Of a DNA stretch of 64,000 bases, positions 46,287 through 54,925 are shown piece after piece (the first letter of the stretch is position 1; every line of letters begins with the position of its first letter). The notes beneath the pieces were generated by a model. The model searched no databases. It was given only the letters and a program-made list of their open reading frames with translations, and was not told where the DNA came from. The stretch covers positions 2,132,417-2,196,416 of the forward strand of contig NZ_KV917369.1 of assembly GCF_002019595.1 (NCBI RefSeq), in the 5' to 3' direction. The translations under genes and the position numbers were made by a program. The DNA comes from Priestia abyssalis (lineage in GTDB: Bacteria; Bacillota; Bacilli; Bacillales; Bacillaceae_H).

Positions 46287-47276
46287 TTGAAAAAGAAAGG
46301 GATCGTTCGATTAGTTTATTCAATTTTTCTTGTAACTTTACTAAGTTTTGCAGTTCACTTTCTGAAAGAAGATGATAAACCTAAAGTTTTCGTTGTTTTA
46401 AAAAGATTAGACGTAGAGTATTGGAGAGCTTTTGAATCAGGAGCCCAAAAGGCATTTGATGATTTTGACATAGATGGTAAAGTGATAGCGCCTGAGGCTG
46501 TATATCCCATCATAAACCAACCTAATCTGTTAAAAAGCGTTCTAAAGCAAAATCCGGATGCGCTAATCATTAGTCCAGCTCATCCATCCGTTACAATTCC
46601 TGTATTGAAGCAATATAAGAAAAGAAACATTCCCATATTGTTTGTAAACAGGGATGCTGAGTGGAAGGATAAAACCGCTTATATTGGGATTGATCATTCC
46701 CTGTTAGGAAAAAAAGCAGGGGAGCTATTAGGTTCCACGCTGCAGCCTGGAGATCAAGTAGCTGTTATTTATGGGAATTTAAGGGATCAAGCTGAGCTAG
46801 ATCGGATAAAAGGAGCGAGGGAAGTTTTGGGGAATGCTAGAATTAAGATTGTTACGGAGCAGTTAGGAGAAGACCGATTCGAAAATCCAGTACCTGTAAT
46901 GGAACGTATTTTACAGGATTATCCTAATATTAAAGGTGTATTTGCCACTAGTGATCGAATTGCTCTAGATACATTAAAAGTAATAGAAGAAAAAGAGTTA
47001 AAGATTCCCGTCATCGGAACAGAAGGTAGTAGAAAAATGGTAAAGGCCATTGAATCAGGAGTAGTGAGTGCTACTATAGGGCAAAATCCTTATGATGTGG
47101 GATATCTAAGTGTGGAGCAAGCACAGAAAGCGATTAAGGGGGAATACGTAGAAAAAAGGATTGATATTGGAGTAGACATTGTAACCAAAGATAATGGGAA
47201 GGAAAGATTAGATTTTCTAAACCAAATATTACATTCAAGAGTGGAGAGACTTAACAATTTTATGCGTGAATTTTAA
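46287..47276 (+). CDS. Sugar-binding-type periplasmic protein with N-terminal anchor
   Basis: 329 residues, Peripla_BP_4/RbsB-like. An N-terminal hydrophobic helix (VRLVYSIFLVTLLSFAVHFL) has no lipobox Cys, so it stays membrane anchored or is cleaved. The domain starts PKVFVVLKRLDVEYWRAFES and shows NPDALIISPAHPSVTIPVL, GVFATSDRIALDTLK and VIGTEGSRKMVKAIESG, the usual two-lobe sugar-binder landmarks. TTG 46287 follows GGGAAGGAT. No transporter membrane or ATPase gene adjoins it, so it may serve as a sensor co-receptor. The decayed scrap at 6086-6298 is a relative. Confidence 0.8.
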   Translation: MKKKGIVRLVYSIFLVTLLSFAVHFLKEDDKPKVFVVLKRLDVEYWRAFESGAQKAFDDFDIDGKVIAPEAVYPIINQPNLLKSVLKQNPDALIISPAHPSVTIPVLKQYKKRNIPILFVNRDAEWKDKTAYIGIDHSLLGKKAGELLGSTLQPGDQVAVIYGNLRDQAELDRIKGAREVLGNARIKIVTEQLGEDRFENPVPVMERILQDYPNIKGVFATSDRIALDTLKVIEEKELKIPVIGTEGSRKMVKAIESGVVSATIGQNPYDVGYLSVEQAQKAIKGEYVEKRIDIGVDIVTKDNGKERLDFLNQILHSRVERLNNFMREF

Positions 47277-47289
47277 AGACACAATAAAA

Positions 47290-47493
47290 CATATTATTTT
47301 TAATTTCATTAAATTCCATAATCTATCAATATGTATATTTTGTTGTTACAATGAGGCGGTCAACATGGTTTTTCATCTTAGGGAGATGCGAAAAACAAGA
47401 CAAATAGGGGATGGGAAAATGAAAGAGGAAATTAAAATTTTAACGCCGGCAGGTATGCTTGGTTACGGCTTTCCTATTGATTTGTTTCAAAAA
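47290..47493. repeat. Source copy of the 200-bp duplication
   Basis: Upstream region and first codons of the AtuA-family gene, nearly identical to 35818-36023. The shared part includes ACAATGAGGCGG and GGGAGATGCGAAAAACA. Homology ends abruptly after codon 25 of the gene. Confidence 0.85.
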
Positions 47494-48780
47494 GGGGTAG
47501 AGATGAATCCTGATGTCATCGTCATTGACTCCGGTTCAACGGACAGCGGGCCGCACAAACTTGGTTTAGGGTCTATGACGTGTTCACGTGAAGCATATTA
47601 TAAGGATCTTTCCTTTATGCTTGAAGCAGGCTATGAAAAGAAAATTCCGATATTTATCAGCTCGGCGGGCGGAGATGGAACGAACGACCATGTAGATGCT
47701 TTTATCGATATCATTCATGATATATCGAAGGAAAAGGGATATCACTTCAAAATAGCGGCTATCTATAGTGATGTAAAAAAAGAGTATGCTGTAAAACAAA
47801 TCGAAGGCGGAAGGGTGACTCCTTGCGGTCCGGTAGAACCTCTTACAGCAGAAGAAGTACTTGCCGCCTCCAATATCGTAGCTCAAATGGGTGTAGAACC
47901 TTTTTTGAAAGTATTGGAAGAACATGAAGATATTGATATTATCATATCAGGCCGTGCTTATGATCCTGTGCCGTTTGCAGCGCTTGGAATAAAAGAGGGA
48001 TTTGATCCGGGTTTATGCTGGCACATGGGGAAAGTAATGGAATGCGGCGCTATCTGTGCGGAACCTTCTGGCAAAAGCATCATGGGTATACTCAGAAGAG
48101 ACCATTTTGTACTTGAACCGTTAAATCCAGCGGAAAGATGTACGGTTTACTCCGTGTCTGCGCACACGTTGTATGAGAAAACACATCCGTATATCCTTCC
48201 GGGGCCTGGGGGATCACTGGACTTATCCGAAGCGAAGTTTGAACAATTGACAGAGCGCAGTGTTAAAGTATCGGGAAGCAGGTTTATCCCGGCGCCCGCT
48301 TATACAGTGAAAATGGAAGGCGCCAAGCGTGTGGGGTACAGATCCATTTACATAGCAGGTGTGAGGGACCCGATTCTTATCGGACAAATCGATCATGTTA
48401 TTGCACATGTGGAACGAACGGTTCAAGAATATTTCTCGGATATTTCAAGGGAAAGCTATCAAATGATTTTCCACCAGTTCGGTAAAAATGGTGTGATGCG
48501 TGAGTTAGAGCCAATAAAAGATGCTAACCCGCACGAACTGTGTGTCATCTTAGAGGTAGCTGCGCCAACACAGGAGATGGCAACAGCTATTTGCAGCAGG
48601 GCCAGAACAGAAATGCTGCATTGTCCTTATGAGGGAAGAATGGCGACAGCTGGAAATATTGCCCTCCCTTTTACACCATTGGAAATACCGCTTGGAGAAG
48701 TTTGTAAGTTTAATGTATATCACTTAATGGAAGTTGAAAACCCAACAGAGCTTTTCCCAATTCAATATGTGGAGGTATGA
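47419..48780 (+). CDS. AtuA-family (DUF1446, acyclic terpene utilisation) protein
   Basis: 453 residues. The start EEIKILTPAGMLGYGFPIDL and the segments VIDSGSTDSGPHKLGLGSMT, FISSAGGDGTNDHVDAFID and IIISGRAYDPVPFAALG are typical of the AtuA N-domain family, which is named for terpene (citronellol) degradation in Pseudomonas but is common in unrelated catabolic clusters. ATG 47419 follows GGGGATGGGA; 51 upstream in-frame codons lack homology and lie in the duplicated promoter segment. Coupled with the DUF4387 gene, whose ribosome site overlaps its end. The substrate is unknown. Confidence 0.8.
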   Translation: MKEEIKILTPAGMLGYGFPIDLFQKGVEMNPDVIVIDSGSTDSGPHKLGLGSMTCSREAYYKDLSFMLEAGYEKKIPIFISSAGGDGTNDHVDAFIDIIHDISKEKGYHFKIAAIYSDVKKEYAVKQIEGGRVTPCGPVEPLTAEEVLAASNIVAQMGVEPFLKVLEEHEDIDIIISGRAYDPVPFAALGIKEGFDPGLCWHMGKVMECGAICAEPSGKSIMGILRRDHFVLEPLNPAERCTVYSVSAHTLYEKTHPYILPGPGGSLDLSEAKFEQLTERSVKVSGSRFIPAPAYTVKMEGAKRVGYRSIYIAGVRDPILIGQIDHVIAHVERTVQEYFSDISRESYQMIFHQFGKNGVMRELEPIKDANPHELCVILEVAAPTQEMATAICSRARTEMLHCPYEGRMATAGNIALPFTPLEIPLGEVCKFNVYHLMEVENPTELFPIQYVEV

Positions 48781-48782
48781 CG

Positions 48783-49142
48783 ATGGTGCAAATGACAGCA
48801 GTAAGAGAAACAACTAAGGTGGCAGCGTTAAAAGATATTGCTAAGATTGTCCGAAGTAAAAATGCAGGTCCTTTCGAAATAACAATGGACATTATTTTTA
48901 AAAGCAATGAAGATTACGAAGCAGTAAAAGCGGCGGGGGTCATCACCAAGGAACTCATTGCCGAGTTATACAGTCTTCCTGCAGAAGATATCCTTGCATT
49001 TGTTTATTTTGATGCAGCAAACGCTATCAAGGCAACCATTCCACGACCAAGAGCCCAGGGCAGTATCGGAGAAACAGATATGCACGCTGCTCAGCATCAT
49101 GCACCATTGATGGATGTACAGATTCCATGGAAAAGTGAATAA
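48783..49142 (+). CDS. DUF4387-type small partner of the AtuA-family protein
   Basis: 119 residues: VAALKDIAKIVRSKNAGPFE, ITMDIIFKSNEDYEAVKAAG and ATIPRPRAQGSIGETDMHAA, ending in a HxxxxDVQIPW tail. This is the DUF4387 pattern, a family almost always found next to AtuA/DUF1446 proteins. ATG 48783 is preferred; GGAGGT 48771-48776 abuts an alternative ATG 48777 that overlaps the AtuA stop. The pair probably forms one enzyme. Function unknown. Confidence 0.75.
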   Translation: MVQMTAVRETTKVAALKDIAKIVRSKNAGPFEITMDIIFKSNEDYEAVKAAGVITKELIAELYSLPAEDILAFVYFDAANAIKATIPRPRAQGSIGETDMHAAQHHAPLMDVQIPWKSE

Positions 49143-49216
49143 ACAAAATGAACGAAATGAATTTTATCCTTTTTAAAGATCTATCCTTTACAACGATTCT
49201 CTTTTTCTACTACAAT
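49141..49216 (+). promoter_or_regulatory. GAACAAAAT-box promoter S6 (upstream of the Mn riboswitch)
   Basis: AAACAAAAT-GAACGAAAT-GAA (49141-49161), overlapping the DUF4387 stop. -35 TTTACA (49187-49192), 18-base spacer, -10 TACAAT (49211-49216). Boxes start 46 and 37 bp upstream of the -35. The next gene is terC, which has its own promoter at 49276. Confidence 0.6.
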
Positions 49217-49275
49217 AAACTTGTTAATTGAATTCATCAGGAGATTGAAGAGATGTAAAATAGACAGAATAGCGA

Positions 49276-49304
49276 TTGACAATTTATTCCGTCTGTTTTA
49301 AAAT
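49276..49304 (+). promoter_or_regulatory. Promoter of the yybP-ykoY riboswitch / terC
   Basis: TTGACA (49276-49281), 17-base spacer, TAAAAT (49299-49304); near-consensus sigma-A promoter, transcript starting about 20 bases before the riboswitch. Confidence 0.75.
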
Positions 49305-49331
49305 ACACATATCATATAAATAGTACTCACG

Positions 49332-49468
49332 TGAAGGGGAGTAGCGTCAGGTTCGTCCTGAAACAAAGTCGTCATTACATGGATTCAACATCCATCGGCT
49401 TTGTTGGCATAATACATATTTATGCTCAGCAAGACCTTTGCCTATTAACGGCAGGGGTCTTTTTGCGT
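49332..49468 (+). ncRNA. yybP-ykoY manganese riboswitch with terminator
   Basis: The aptamer opens GAAGGGGAGTAGCGTCAG and closes with ATGCTCAGCAAGACC, the conserved L1 and L3 parts of yybP-ykoY RNAs that together clasp Mn2+; GGATTCAACATCCATCGGC lies between. The expression platform AAGACCTTTGCC / GGCAGGGGTCTTTTTG (49429-49467) is an intrinsic terminator. In this family Mn2+ binding stabilises the aptamer and lets transcription proceed into an exporter gene. The open frame running through here (49331-49534) is an accident. Confidence 0.9.
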
Positions 49469-49622
49469 TTTTTTAAGATGTCTGCCGGAAACCGGAAGGG
49501 GGATCGGCCCATTAAGCTGTGTTTCTTATTATAGTAATCTCTTCAAAGAAAAAGGTTCCGCTTTTTTCGCCATCATTTCTTTAGTCTATATAGTACAAAC
49601 AATATTTTGAGGAGGAATAGGA

Positions 49623-50330
49623 ATGGAAATTTTAAGCACAGAGTTTTTATCCGCCCTTTTAGCGATTGTTGTCATTGATTTAGTTCTTGCGGGGGATAAT
49701 GCGATTGTTATTGGTCTGGCTGCCAGGAATTTGCCGAAACATCAGCAAAAGAAAGTTATTATATGGGGATCAGTTGGAGCAATTTTAATTAGGATCGTTG
49801 CAACGATGGCTGTTGTATGGCTCTTGAAAATCCCAGGTTTACTTTTAGTGGGGGGAGTTCTTTTAGTCTTCATCGCTTATAAGCTGCTTGTCGAAGAAAA
49901 AGGCCATGATGTTAAGGCAGGTAACAGCTTTTGGGCGGCCATTAAAACGATTATTATAGCTGATGCGTTAATGGGGCTTGACAACGTACTGGCTGTTGCA
50001 GGAGCAGCACATGGAAGCTTTTTGCTTGTTGTGTTAGGATTATTGATTTCTGTACCTGTCGTAATGTGGGGAAGTACATTGATCTTAAAGTGGGTCGAAC
50101 GTTTCCCTGTGATCATCACGATTGGTTCTGCTGTATTGGCCTGGACGGCGTCAAAAATGATTGTAGGCGAACCATTCATGCAAGACTTTTTTGCAAACGA
50201 TTTGATTAAATACGGATTTGAGGCATTGGTCGTTGCTGCAGTAGTGGGAGCCGGGAAATGGAAACAGGCAAAAATGTCACAGCAAGGGCATACAGAAGAA
50301 GAGGTATTGCAAAAGGTTCAGTCACAATAA
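49623..50330 (+). CDS. TerC-family manganese exporter (YkoY/YjbE-like)
   Basis: 235 residues, about seven membrane helices. Two acidic helix motifs, VIDLVLAGDNAIVIGLAARN and IIIADALMGLDNVLAV, are the TerC metal-binding pair. The upstream yybP-ykoY riboswitch makes a Mn2+ efflux role very likely, as for YkoY and YceF, perhaps also metallating secreted enzymes. ATG 49623 follows GAGGAGGAAT. Single gene. Confidence 0.92.
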   Translation: MEILSTEFLSALLAIVVIDLVLAGDNAIVIGLAARNLPKHQQKKVIIWGSVGAILIRIVATMAVVWLLKIPGLLLVGGVLLVFIAYKLLVEEKGHDVKAGNSFWAAIKTIIIADALMGLDNVLAVAGAAHGSFLLVVLGLLISVPVVMWGSTLILKWVERFPVIITIGSAVLAWTASKMIVGEPFMQDFFANDLIKYGFEALVVAAVVGAGKWKQAKMSQQGHTEEEVLQKVQSQ

Positions 50331-50391
50331 TGACCGGCCAGATTACCAAATGCTTCAAAGAAAACAGATGCTGAGATTGGTTCGGTGATAG

Positions 50392-50468
50392 GATAAAAAT
50401 GAAATAAAGGCAATTTTATGAACGTTGCTTTTACATGCTTTACATTTAGAGACGAAATGGATTAGAAT
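50392..50468 (+). promoter_or_regulatory. Weak GAACAAAAT-box promoter S7 (second 52-aa gene)
   Basis: -35 TTTACA (50439-50444), 18-base spacer, -10 TAGAAT (50463-50468); the -10 and following TGACTG match S3. In the box position are only degenerate copies, GATAAAAAT-GAAATAAAG (50392-50409), 47 and 38 bp upstream of the -35. Confidence 0.45.
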
Positions 50469-50584
50469 GACTGAGGTAAAGAAATTTATTTGTTAGAATA
50501 TGGGATTTGAACTCCGCTTGCATTTAAAAGAATCATATATTCAGTGTGCGGAGAAAAACGAAAAATAAATGGAGGCAATATTGT

Positions 50585-50743
50585 ATGTGGGTAATCACAT
50601 TGTATTCAAAAGGGAACACGACGATGTTTGAGTATGACACAGAAGCGGGAGCGAAAGAAGCATTTCAAAAAATGGAGGGGTGCAAAATCCTTTCACAAGT
50701 TGTTTACTATAATGACGAGTGTTTCTCTGATTTCGCATATTAA
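50585..50743 (+). CDS. Conserved 52-residue protein, unknown function (copy 2)
   Basis: Starts MWVITLYSKGNTTMFEYDTE at an ATG after AAATGGAGGC; same length as copy 1 (30103-30261) and near-identical in MEGCKILSQVVYYNDE. Where copy 1 ends GLVLTAI, this one ends CFSDFAY, so only the tail diverges. Its promoter resembles that of copy 1 in the core but has weaker boxes. Single gene followed by an excellent terminator. No function known. Confidence 0.8.
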   Translation: MWVITLYSKGNTTMFEYDTEAGAKEAFQKMEGCKILSQVVYYNDECFSDFAY

Positions 50744-50761
50744 TATTGTTTACTAAACTAT

Positions 50762-50809
50762 AAAAAAGGCAGACGGGAAGGTGGAATACCTTCCCGTCTG
50801 CCTTTTTTG
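50762..50809 (+). terminator. Terminator after 52-aa gene copy 2
   Basis: Perfect stem AAAAAAGGCAGACGGGAAGG against its complement, 7-base loop, T6. Confidence 0.95.
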
Positions 50810-50893
50810 TATATATAAATCTAAATTAATTTTTTAACCTTTTCTATCGGACTTTCTTCTATGCAGGCCTTTCTGTTCTTCCATCCTGAATAA

Positions 50894-50923
50894 GCTCACA
50901 AAGGTTCTAATCGATCTATATAG
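50894..50923. repeat. Dispersed repeat relic, copy D
   Basis: GCTCACAAAGGTTCTAATCG followed by ATCTATATAG equals the two flanks of copies B/C (GCTCTCAAAGGTTC and CTAAATCGATCTATATAG) joined with the hairpin removed. Confidence 0.6.
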
Positions 50924-50985
50924 TTTAGTTCTTTATCTTACTACTATAGCGCTCTGCTAACTTTGTAAAATCTGGTAAAAAAATA

Positions 50986-51015
50986 TTGACTGAATGTCAC
51001 ATGTGACCTTAAAAT
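50986..51015 (+). promoter_or_regulatory. hut promoter with a palindromic operator
   Basis: TTGACT (50986-50991), 18-base spacer, TAAAAT (51010-51015). The spacer holds the perfect 12-bp palindrome GTCACATGTGAC (50996-51007), so a repressor bound there would occlude RNA polymerase. No cre was found nearby. Confidence 0.65.
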
Positions 51016-51062
51016 AAGATTAAGTTATTAGTGAATTTAGAAAATTTTAAAGAGGTAGCATC

Positions 51063-51512
51063 ATGACGAAACAGTTTGATAAAAGAATTGGGCGCCATGC
51101 AATTATGTACGCGTTCGCGGAAGAAGAGGAAGAATCCTCATTAACAAGCGAGCTGGCGCGAATGAATTGGCGCTATGGGAAAGGAAAAGTCGGTTCGATG
51201 GAGCTGCAAAAAATTGTAGCGGCGATTGAAACTTCGGCGAAAAGACAGGGATTGGTCAATTCAGATATTTATCGTGAAATGCATGCTCTGTATCACGCGA
51301 TTATCGAAGCGATGCATGGAGTGACACGCGGCCAAGTGGAGCTTGGCGGGATGCTGAGGACGGCAGGGCTTCGTTTCTCCATCGTTCGCGGTCAACCGTT
51401 TGAAAATGAGGAAGAAGGCGAATGGATTGCAGTCGCCGTGTATGGAACAATTGGAGCGCCTGTCCGCGGATTTGAACATGAAGCAGTCGGGCTTGGAATC
51501 AATCACATTTAA
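51063..51512 (+). CDS. hutP: Histidine-dependent antiterminator HutP
   Basis: 149-residue RNA-binding regulator. With L-histidine and Mg2+ it forms a hexamer that binds NAG-repeat RNA and stops termination before hutH. Conserved stretches: RMNWRYGKGKVGSMELQKI, the histidine and RNA contact region MHALYHAIIEAMHGVTRGQ, and GTIGAPVRGFEHEAVGLGIN at the C-terminus. ATG 51063 follows AAGAGGTAG. First gene of the operon, as in B. subtilis. Confidence 0.95.
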   Translation: MTKQFDKRIGRHAIMYAFAEEEEESSLTSELARMNWRYGKGKVGSMELQKIVAAIETSAKRQGLVNSDIYREMHALYHAIIEAMHGVTRGQVELGGMLRTAGLRFSIVRGQPFENEEEGEWIAVAVYGTIGAPVRGFEHEAVGLGINHI

Positions 51513-51521
51513 ATAATGTAA

Positions 51522-51593
51522 GCCTATAGTTTACTAGTGTAATAGGGGGCTGTATTGACGACGGGATACGTCTGTCAATATGGCCCCTTTTTA
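51522..51593 (+). terminator. HutP-controlled terminator between hutP and hutH
   Basis: Spaced TAG triplets (TATAGTTTACTAGTGTAATAG, 51523-51545 region) lead into the stem GGGGGCTGTATTGAC / GTCAATATGGCCCC ending TTTTT. This matches the known HutP mechanism: NAG repeats bound by HutP keep the terminator from folding. Confidence 0.85.
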
Positions 51594-51631
51594 TGTTTTC
51601 TTCTAAATAAGCGGGATGAGGGGTGTCAAAA

Positions 51632-53155
51632 ATGATTGTGTTAACGGGTCAGTCTTTAACGATTGAAGAAGCGAAGAAAGTGTTGTTTGATCATGTGTTT
51701 GTGACGGCTTCTGCCGATAGTGTAAAGAAAGTGGAAAAGAGCCGGGAAGCGGTTGAAAACATCGTGAAGCAAAAGAAAGTCGTGTATGGTATTACAACCG
51801 GTTTCGGCAAGTTCAGTGATGTGCTGATTGATTCAGATGATGTGGAGCAGCTGCAATGGAATTTGATTCACTCCCATGCTTGCGGAGTGGGTGAGCCGTT
51901 TCCGGAAGTAGTGTCCAGAGCGATGGTCCTGCTTCGGGCCAATGCGTTGTTAAAAGGATTTTCTGGAGTTCGTCCGGTTGTCATTGACCGCTTGCTTGAA
52001 CTTTTGAATGCGCATGTCCATCCGGTCATCCCCCAGCAAGGTTCCCTTGGTGCGAGTGGAGATTTGGCGCCGCTTTCCCATTTGGCGCTTGTATTAATGG
52101 GAGAAGGTGAAGTGTTTTATAAGGGGGAGCGAGTGGAAGCCATCACGGCTTTATCGAAAGAAGGCATCGTGCCGCTGACTTTAAAGGCAAAGGAAGGGCT
52201 AGCATTAATTAACGGTACGCAAGCGATGACGGCGATGGGGCTTGTCAATTACATCGAAGCTGAACAGCTTGCTTATCAAACGGAGGCAATTGCTTCGTTG
52301 ACGCTGGAAGGGCTTCAGGGGATTGAGGATGCCTTCGATCCGGATGTTCATCAAGCACGCGGTTATTGCCAGCAATCGGAAGTAGCGGAACGGATTCGCC
52401 GAATGATCAGCGGGAGCCAGCTTATTACAAAGCAAGGGGAGCTGAGGGTGCAGGATGCGTATTCTCTCCGCTGCATTCCGCAAGTGCACGGAGCATCATG
52501 GCAGGCGCTTGATTATGTAAAAGAAAAGCTTGAGATTGAAATGAATGCGGCAACCGATAATCCGCTCATTTTCGATGACGGTGAAAAGGTCATCTCAGGG
52601 GGCAACTTCCACGGCCAGCCGATTGCCTTGGCGATGGATTTCATGAAAATCGCCGTGGCTGAGCTTGCCAATATTTCAGAGCGACGCATCGAGCGTCTCG
52701 TCAATCCGCAGCTGAATGATTTACCGCCGTTTTTGAGCCCTGTACCAGGGTTGCAGTCGGGGGCGATGATCATGCAATATTGTGCTGCTTCACTCGTCTC
52801 TGAAAATAAAACGCTCGCCCATCCTGCAAGCGTTGATTCCATTCCATCTTCAGCGAATCAGGAAGACCATGTAAGCATGGGGACAATTGGTTCACGGCAT
52901 GCCCATCAAATCATTCAAAACGTCCGAAGGGTATTGGCGATTGAACTCATTTGCGCTTTGCAGGCAGTCGAATATAGAGGAAAGGATAAAATGGCACCCT
53001 TCACACAATCGCTGTTTGAAGAAGCGAGAAAGGTTATTCCAAGCATTACGCAAGACCGCGTGTTTTCAAAAGATATCGAGGCTGCGGCAAGCTGGTTGCA
53101 GCAAATAGACTGGCATGCTTTCGTCTCACGGAGCCTACCCGCGAAAAAAATTTAA
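51632..53155 (+). CDS. hutH: Histidine ammonia-lyase
   Basis: 507 residues; deaminates L-histidine to urocanate, first step of histidine catabolism. The electrophilic MIO cofactor arises from Ala141-Ser142-Gly143 in [36 protein letters not shown] and [13 protein letters not shown] are further family motifs. ATG 51632 is chosen; GTG 51623 overlaps the GAGGGG ribosome site. Gap to hutU is 13 bases. Confidence 0.97.
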   Translation: MIVLTGQSLTIEEAKKVLFDHVFVTASADSVKKVEKSREAVENIVKQKKVVYGITTGFGKFSDVLIDSDDVEQLQWNLIHSHACGVGEPFPEVVSRAMVLLRANALLKGFSGVRPVVIDRLLELLNAHVHPVIPQQGSLGASGDLAPLSHLALVLMGEGEVFYKGERVEAITALSKEGIVPLTLKAKEGLALINGTQAMTAMGLVNYIEAEQLAYQTEAIASLTLEGLQGIEDAFDPDVHQARGYCQQSEVAERIRRMISGSQLITKQGELRVQDAYSLRCIPQVHGASWQALDYVKEKLEIEMNAATDNPLIFDDGEKVISGGNFHGQPIALAMDFMKIAVAELANISERRIERLVNPQLNDLPPFLSPVPGLQSGAMIMQYCAASLVSENKTLAHPASVDSIPSSANQEDHVSMGTIGSRHAHQIIQNVRRVLAIELICALQAVEYRGKDKMAPFTQSLFEEARKVIPSITQDRVFSKDIEAAASWLQQIDWHAFVSRSLPAKKI

Positions 53156-53168
53156 GGGAGGAATAAGA

Positions 53169-54842
53169 ATGGATCAGAAAGTAATGAGAAACGTAAAGGC
53201 CAAAAAGGGATTGGCGATTGAATGTAAAGGCTGGGAGCAAGAGGCTGTATTGCGTATGCTTTATAACAATTTGGACCCGGAGGTCGCCGAAAAACCGGAA
53301 GACCTTGTCGTCTACGGCGGAATCGGGAAAGCAGCCCGCAATTGGGAATCGTTTGATGCGATTGTTCGGACATTGCGTGACCTGGAAAGCGATGAAACGA
53401 TGCTCATCCAGTCGGGGAAACCGGTCGGAGTGTTCAAAACACATAAGCATGCGCCAAGAGTGCTCTTATCCAACTCTGTTCTCGTACCGAAATGGGCCAA
53501 TTGGGAGCACTTCCATGAACTCGATAAAAAAGGGCTGATAATGTACGGCCAAATGACGGCGGGAAGCTGGATCTATATCGGAACGCAAGGGATTTTGCAG
53601 GGAACATATGAGACGTTTGCGGCGTTAGCGAAAAAGCATTTCGGCGGTTCGTTAAAAGGGACGTTAACGTTGACAGCCGGTTTAGGAGGCATGGGAGGTG
53701 CGCAGCCGCTGGCAGTTACGATGAATGAAGGTGTCGTGCTGGCGGTCGATGTGGATCCATCACGCATCCAAAAACGTTTGGATACGAATTATTGTGATCG
53801 GATGACCGATTCGTTGGATGAAGCCTTGTTATGGGCGTTTGAAGCAAAAGAAAAAGGAGAAGCACTGTCAATCGGGCTGATCGGAAATGCAGCGGAAGTT
53901 CATCATGAACTATTAAAACGAGGCATTCATATTGATATCGTGACAGATCAAACATCTGCGCATGATCCGTTAAACGGCTATGTACCGGCGGGGATGACAC
54001 TTGAAGAAGCGGCCGTCCTGCGATTAGAACAGCCTGATGAGTATGTTCGCCGTTCGAAACAGAGTATGGCGGCGCATGTCAAAGCGATGCTCGAATTCCA
54101 AAAACGCGGTGCAATCGTATTTGATTACGGCAATAACATCCGCCAGGTGGCATTAGATGAAGGAGTAGCCGATGCCTTTAATTTCCCGGGCTTTGTTCCT
54201 GCCTATATCCGCCCGTTATTTTGCGAAGGGAAAGGACCATTCCGCTGGGCAGCTCTATCGGGAGATCCGGAGGACATTTATCGTACCGATCAATTAGTGA
54301 AAGAGTTGTTTCCGGATAACGAACCGCTGCTGCGCTGGATTGAGATGGCCAAAGAGAAAGTGAGTTTCCAAGGTCTGCCGTCCCGTATTTGTTGGCTCGG
54401 CTATGGCGAGCGCGTAAAGATGGGGCTGGCCATCAATGAATTGGTGAAAAAGGGTGAATTGAAAGCACCTGTCGTCATCGGCCGCGATCATTTGGACTGC
54501 GGATCGGTCGCTTCACCGAACCGTGAGACGGAAGCGATGAAAGATGGGAGTGATGCAGTGGGCGACTGGGCACTCTTAAACGCACTCGTTAATACGGCAG
54601 CCGGCGGTTCATGGATTTCATTCCATCATGGCGGCGGCGTCGGAATGGGCTACTCGCTTCATGCGGGCATGGTCGTAGTCGCAGACGGTACGGACTTGGC
54701 AAGAGAAAGATTAGAGCGTGTGCTGACAACAGATCCTGGCATGGGGGTCATTCGTCATGCGGATGCGGGGTACGAAAAAGCATTAGAAACAGCAGAAAAT
54801 ATGGATATTGTCATTCCAATGAAGAAGTATGGAAAAGAGTAA
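53169..54842 (+). CDS. hutU: Urocanate hydratase
   Basis: 557 residues; converts urocanate to imidazolonepropionate with a bound NAD+ acting as electrophile. Landmarks: [55 protein letters not shown] (NAD loop) and [18 protein letters not shown] 53169 follows GGGAGGAATA. A terminator follows at once, so imidazolonepropionase (hutI), formimidoylglutamase (hutG) and permease hutM, adjacent in B. subtilis, are not in this operon. Confidence 0.97.
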   Translation: MDQKVMRNVKAKKGLAIECKGWEQEAVLRMLYNNLDPEVAEKPEDLVVYGGIGKAARNWESFDAIVRTLRDLESDETMLIQSGKPVGVFKTHKHAPRVLLSNSVLVPKWANWEHFHELDKKGLIMYGQMTAGSWIYIGTQGILQGTYETFAALAKKHFGGSLKGTLTLTAGLGGMGGAQPLAVTMNEGVVLAVDVDPSRIQKRLDTNYCDRMTDSLDEALLWAFEAKEKGEALSIGLIGNAAEVHHELLKRGIHIDIVTDQTSAHDPLNGYVPAGMTLEEAAVLRLEQPDEYVRRSKQSMAAHVKAMLEFQKRGAIVFDYGNNIRQVALDEGVADAFNFPGFVPAYIRPLFCEGKGPFRWAALSGDPEDIYRTDQLVKELFPDNEPLLRWIEMAKEKVSFQGLPSRICWLGYGERVKMGLAINELVKKGELKAPVVIGRDHLDCGSVASPNRETEAMKDGSDAVGDWALLNALVNTAAGGSWISFHHGGGVGMGYSLHAGMVVVADGTDLARERLERVLTTDPGMGVIRHADAGYEKALETAENMDIVIPMKKYGKE

Positions 54843-54877
54843 AACGGTGAAAATCGATACACTTGTTAGAAATAAGA

Positions 54878-54912
54878 AAAAGTCCCCTTAGCCAAAAAGG
54901 GGACTTTTTTCT
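54878..54912. terminator. Terminator between convergent hutU and doxX
   Basis: AAAAAGTCCCCTT / AAGGGGACTTTTTT with a short loop; works for both genes. Confidence 0.9.
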
Positions 54913-54925
54913 GATGTGGAAATTG

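Noticed and set aside
49331..49534. 67-codon plus-strand reading frame
   Set aside because: It coincides with the yybP-ykoY riboswitch and its terminator, starts inside the aptamer and has no ribosome site.
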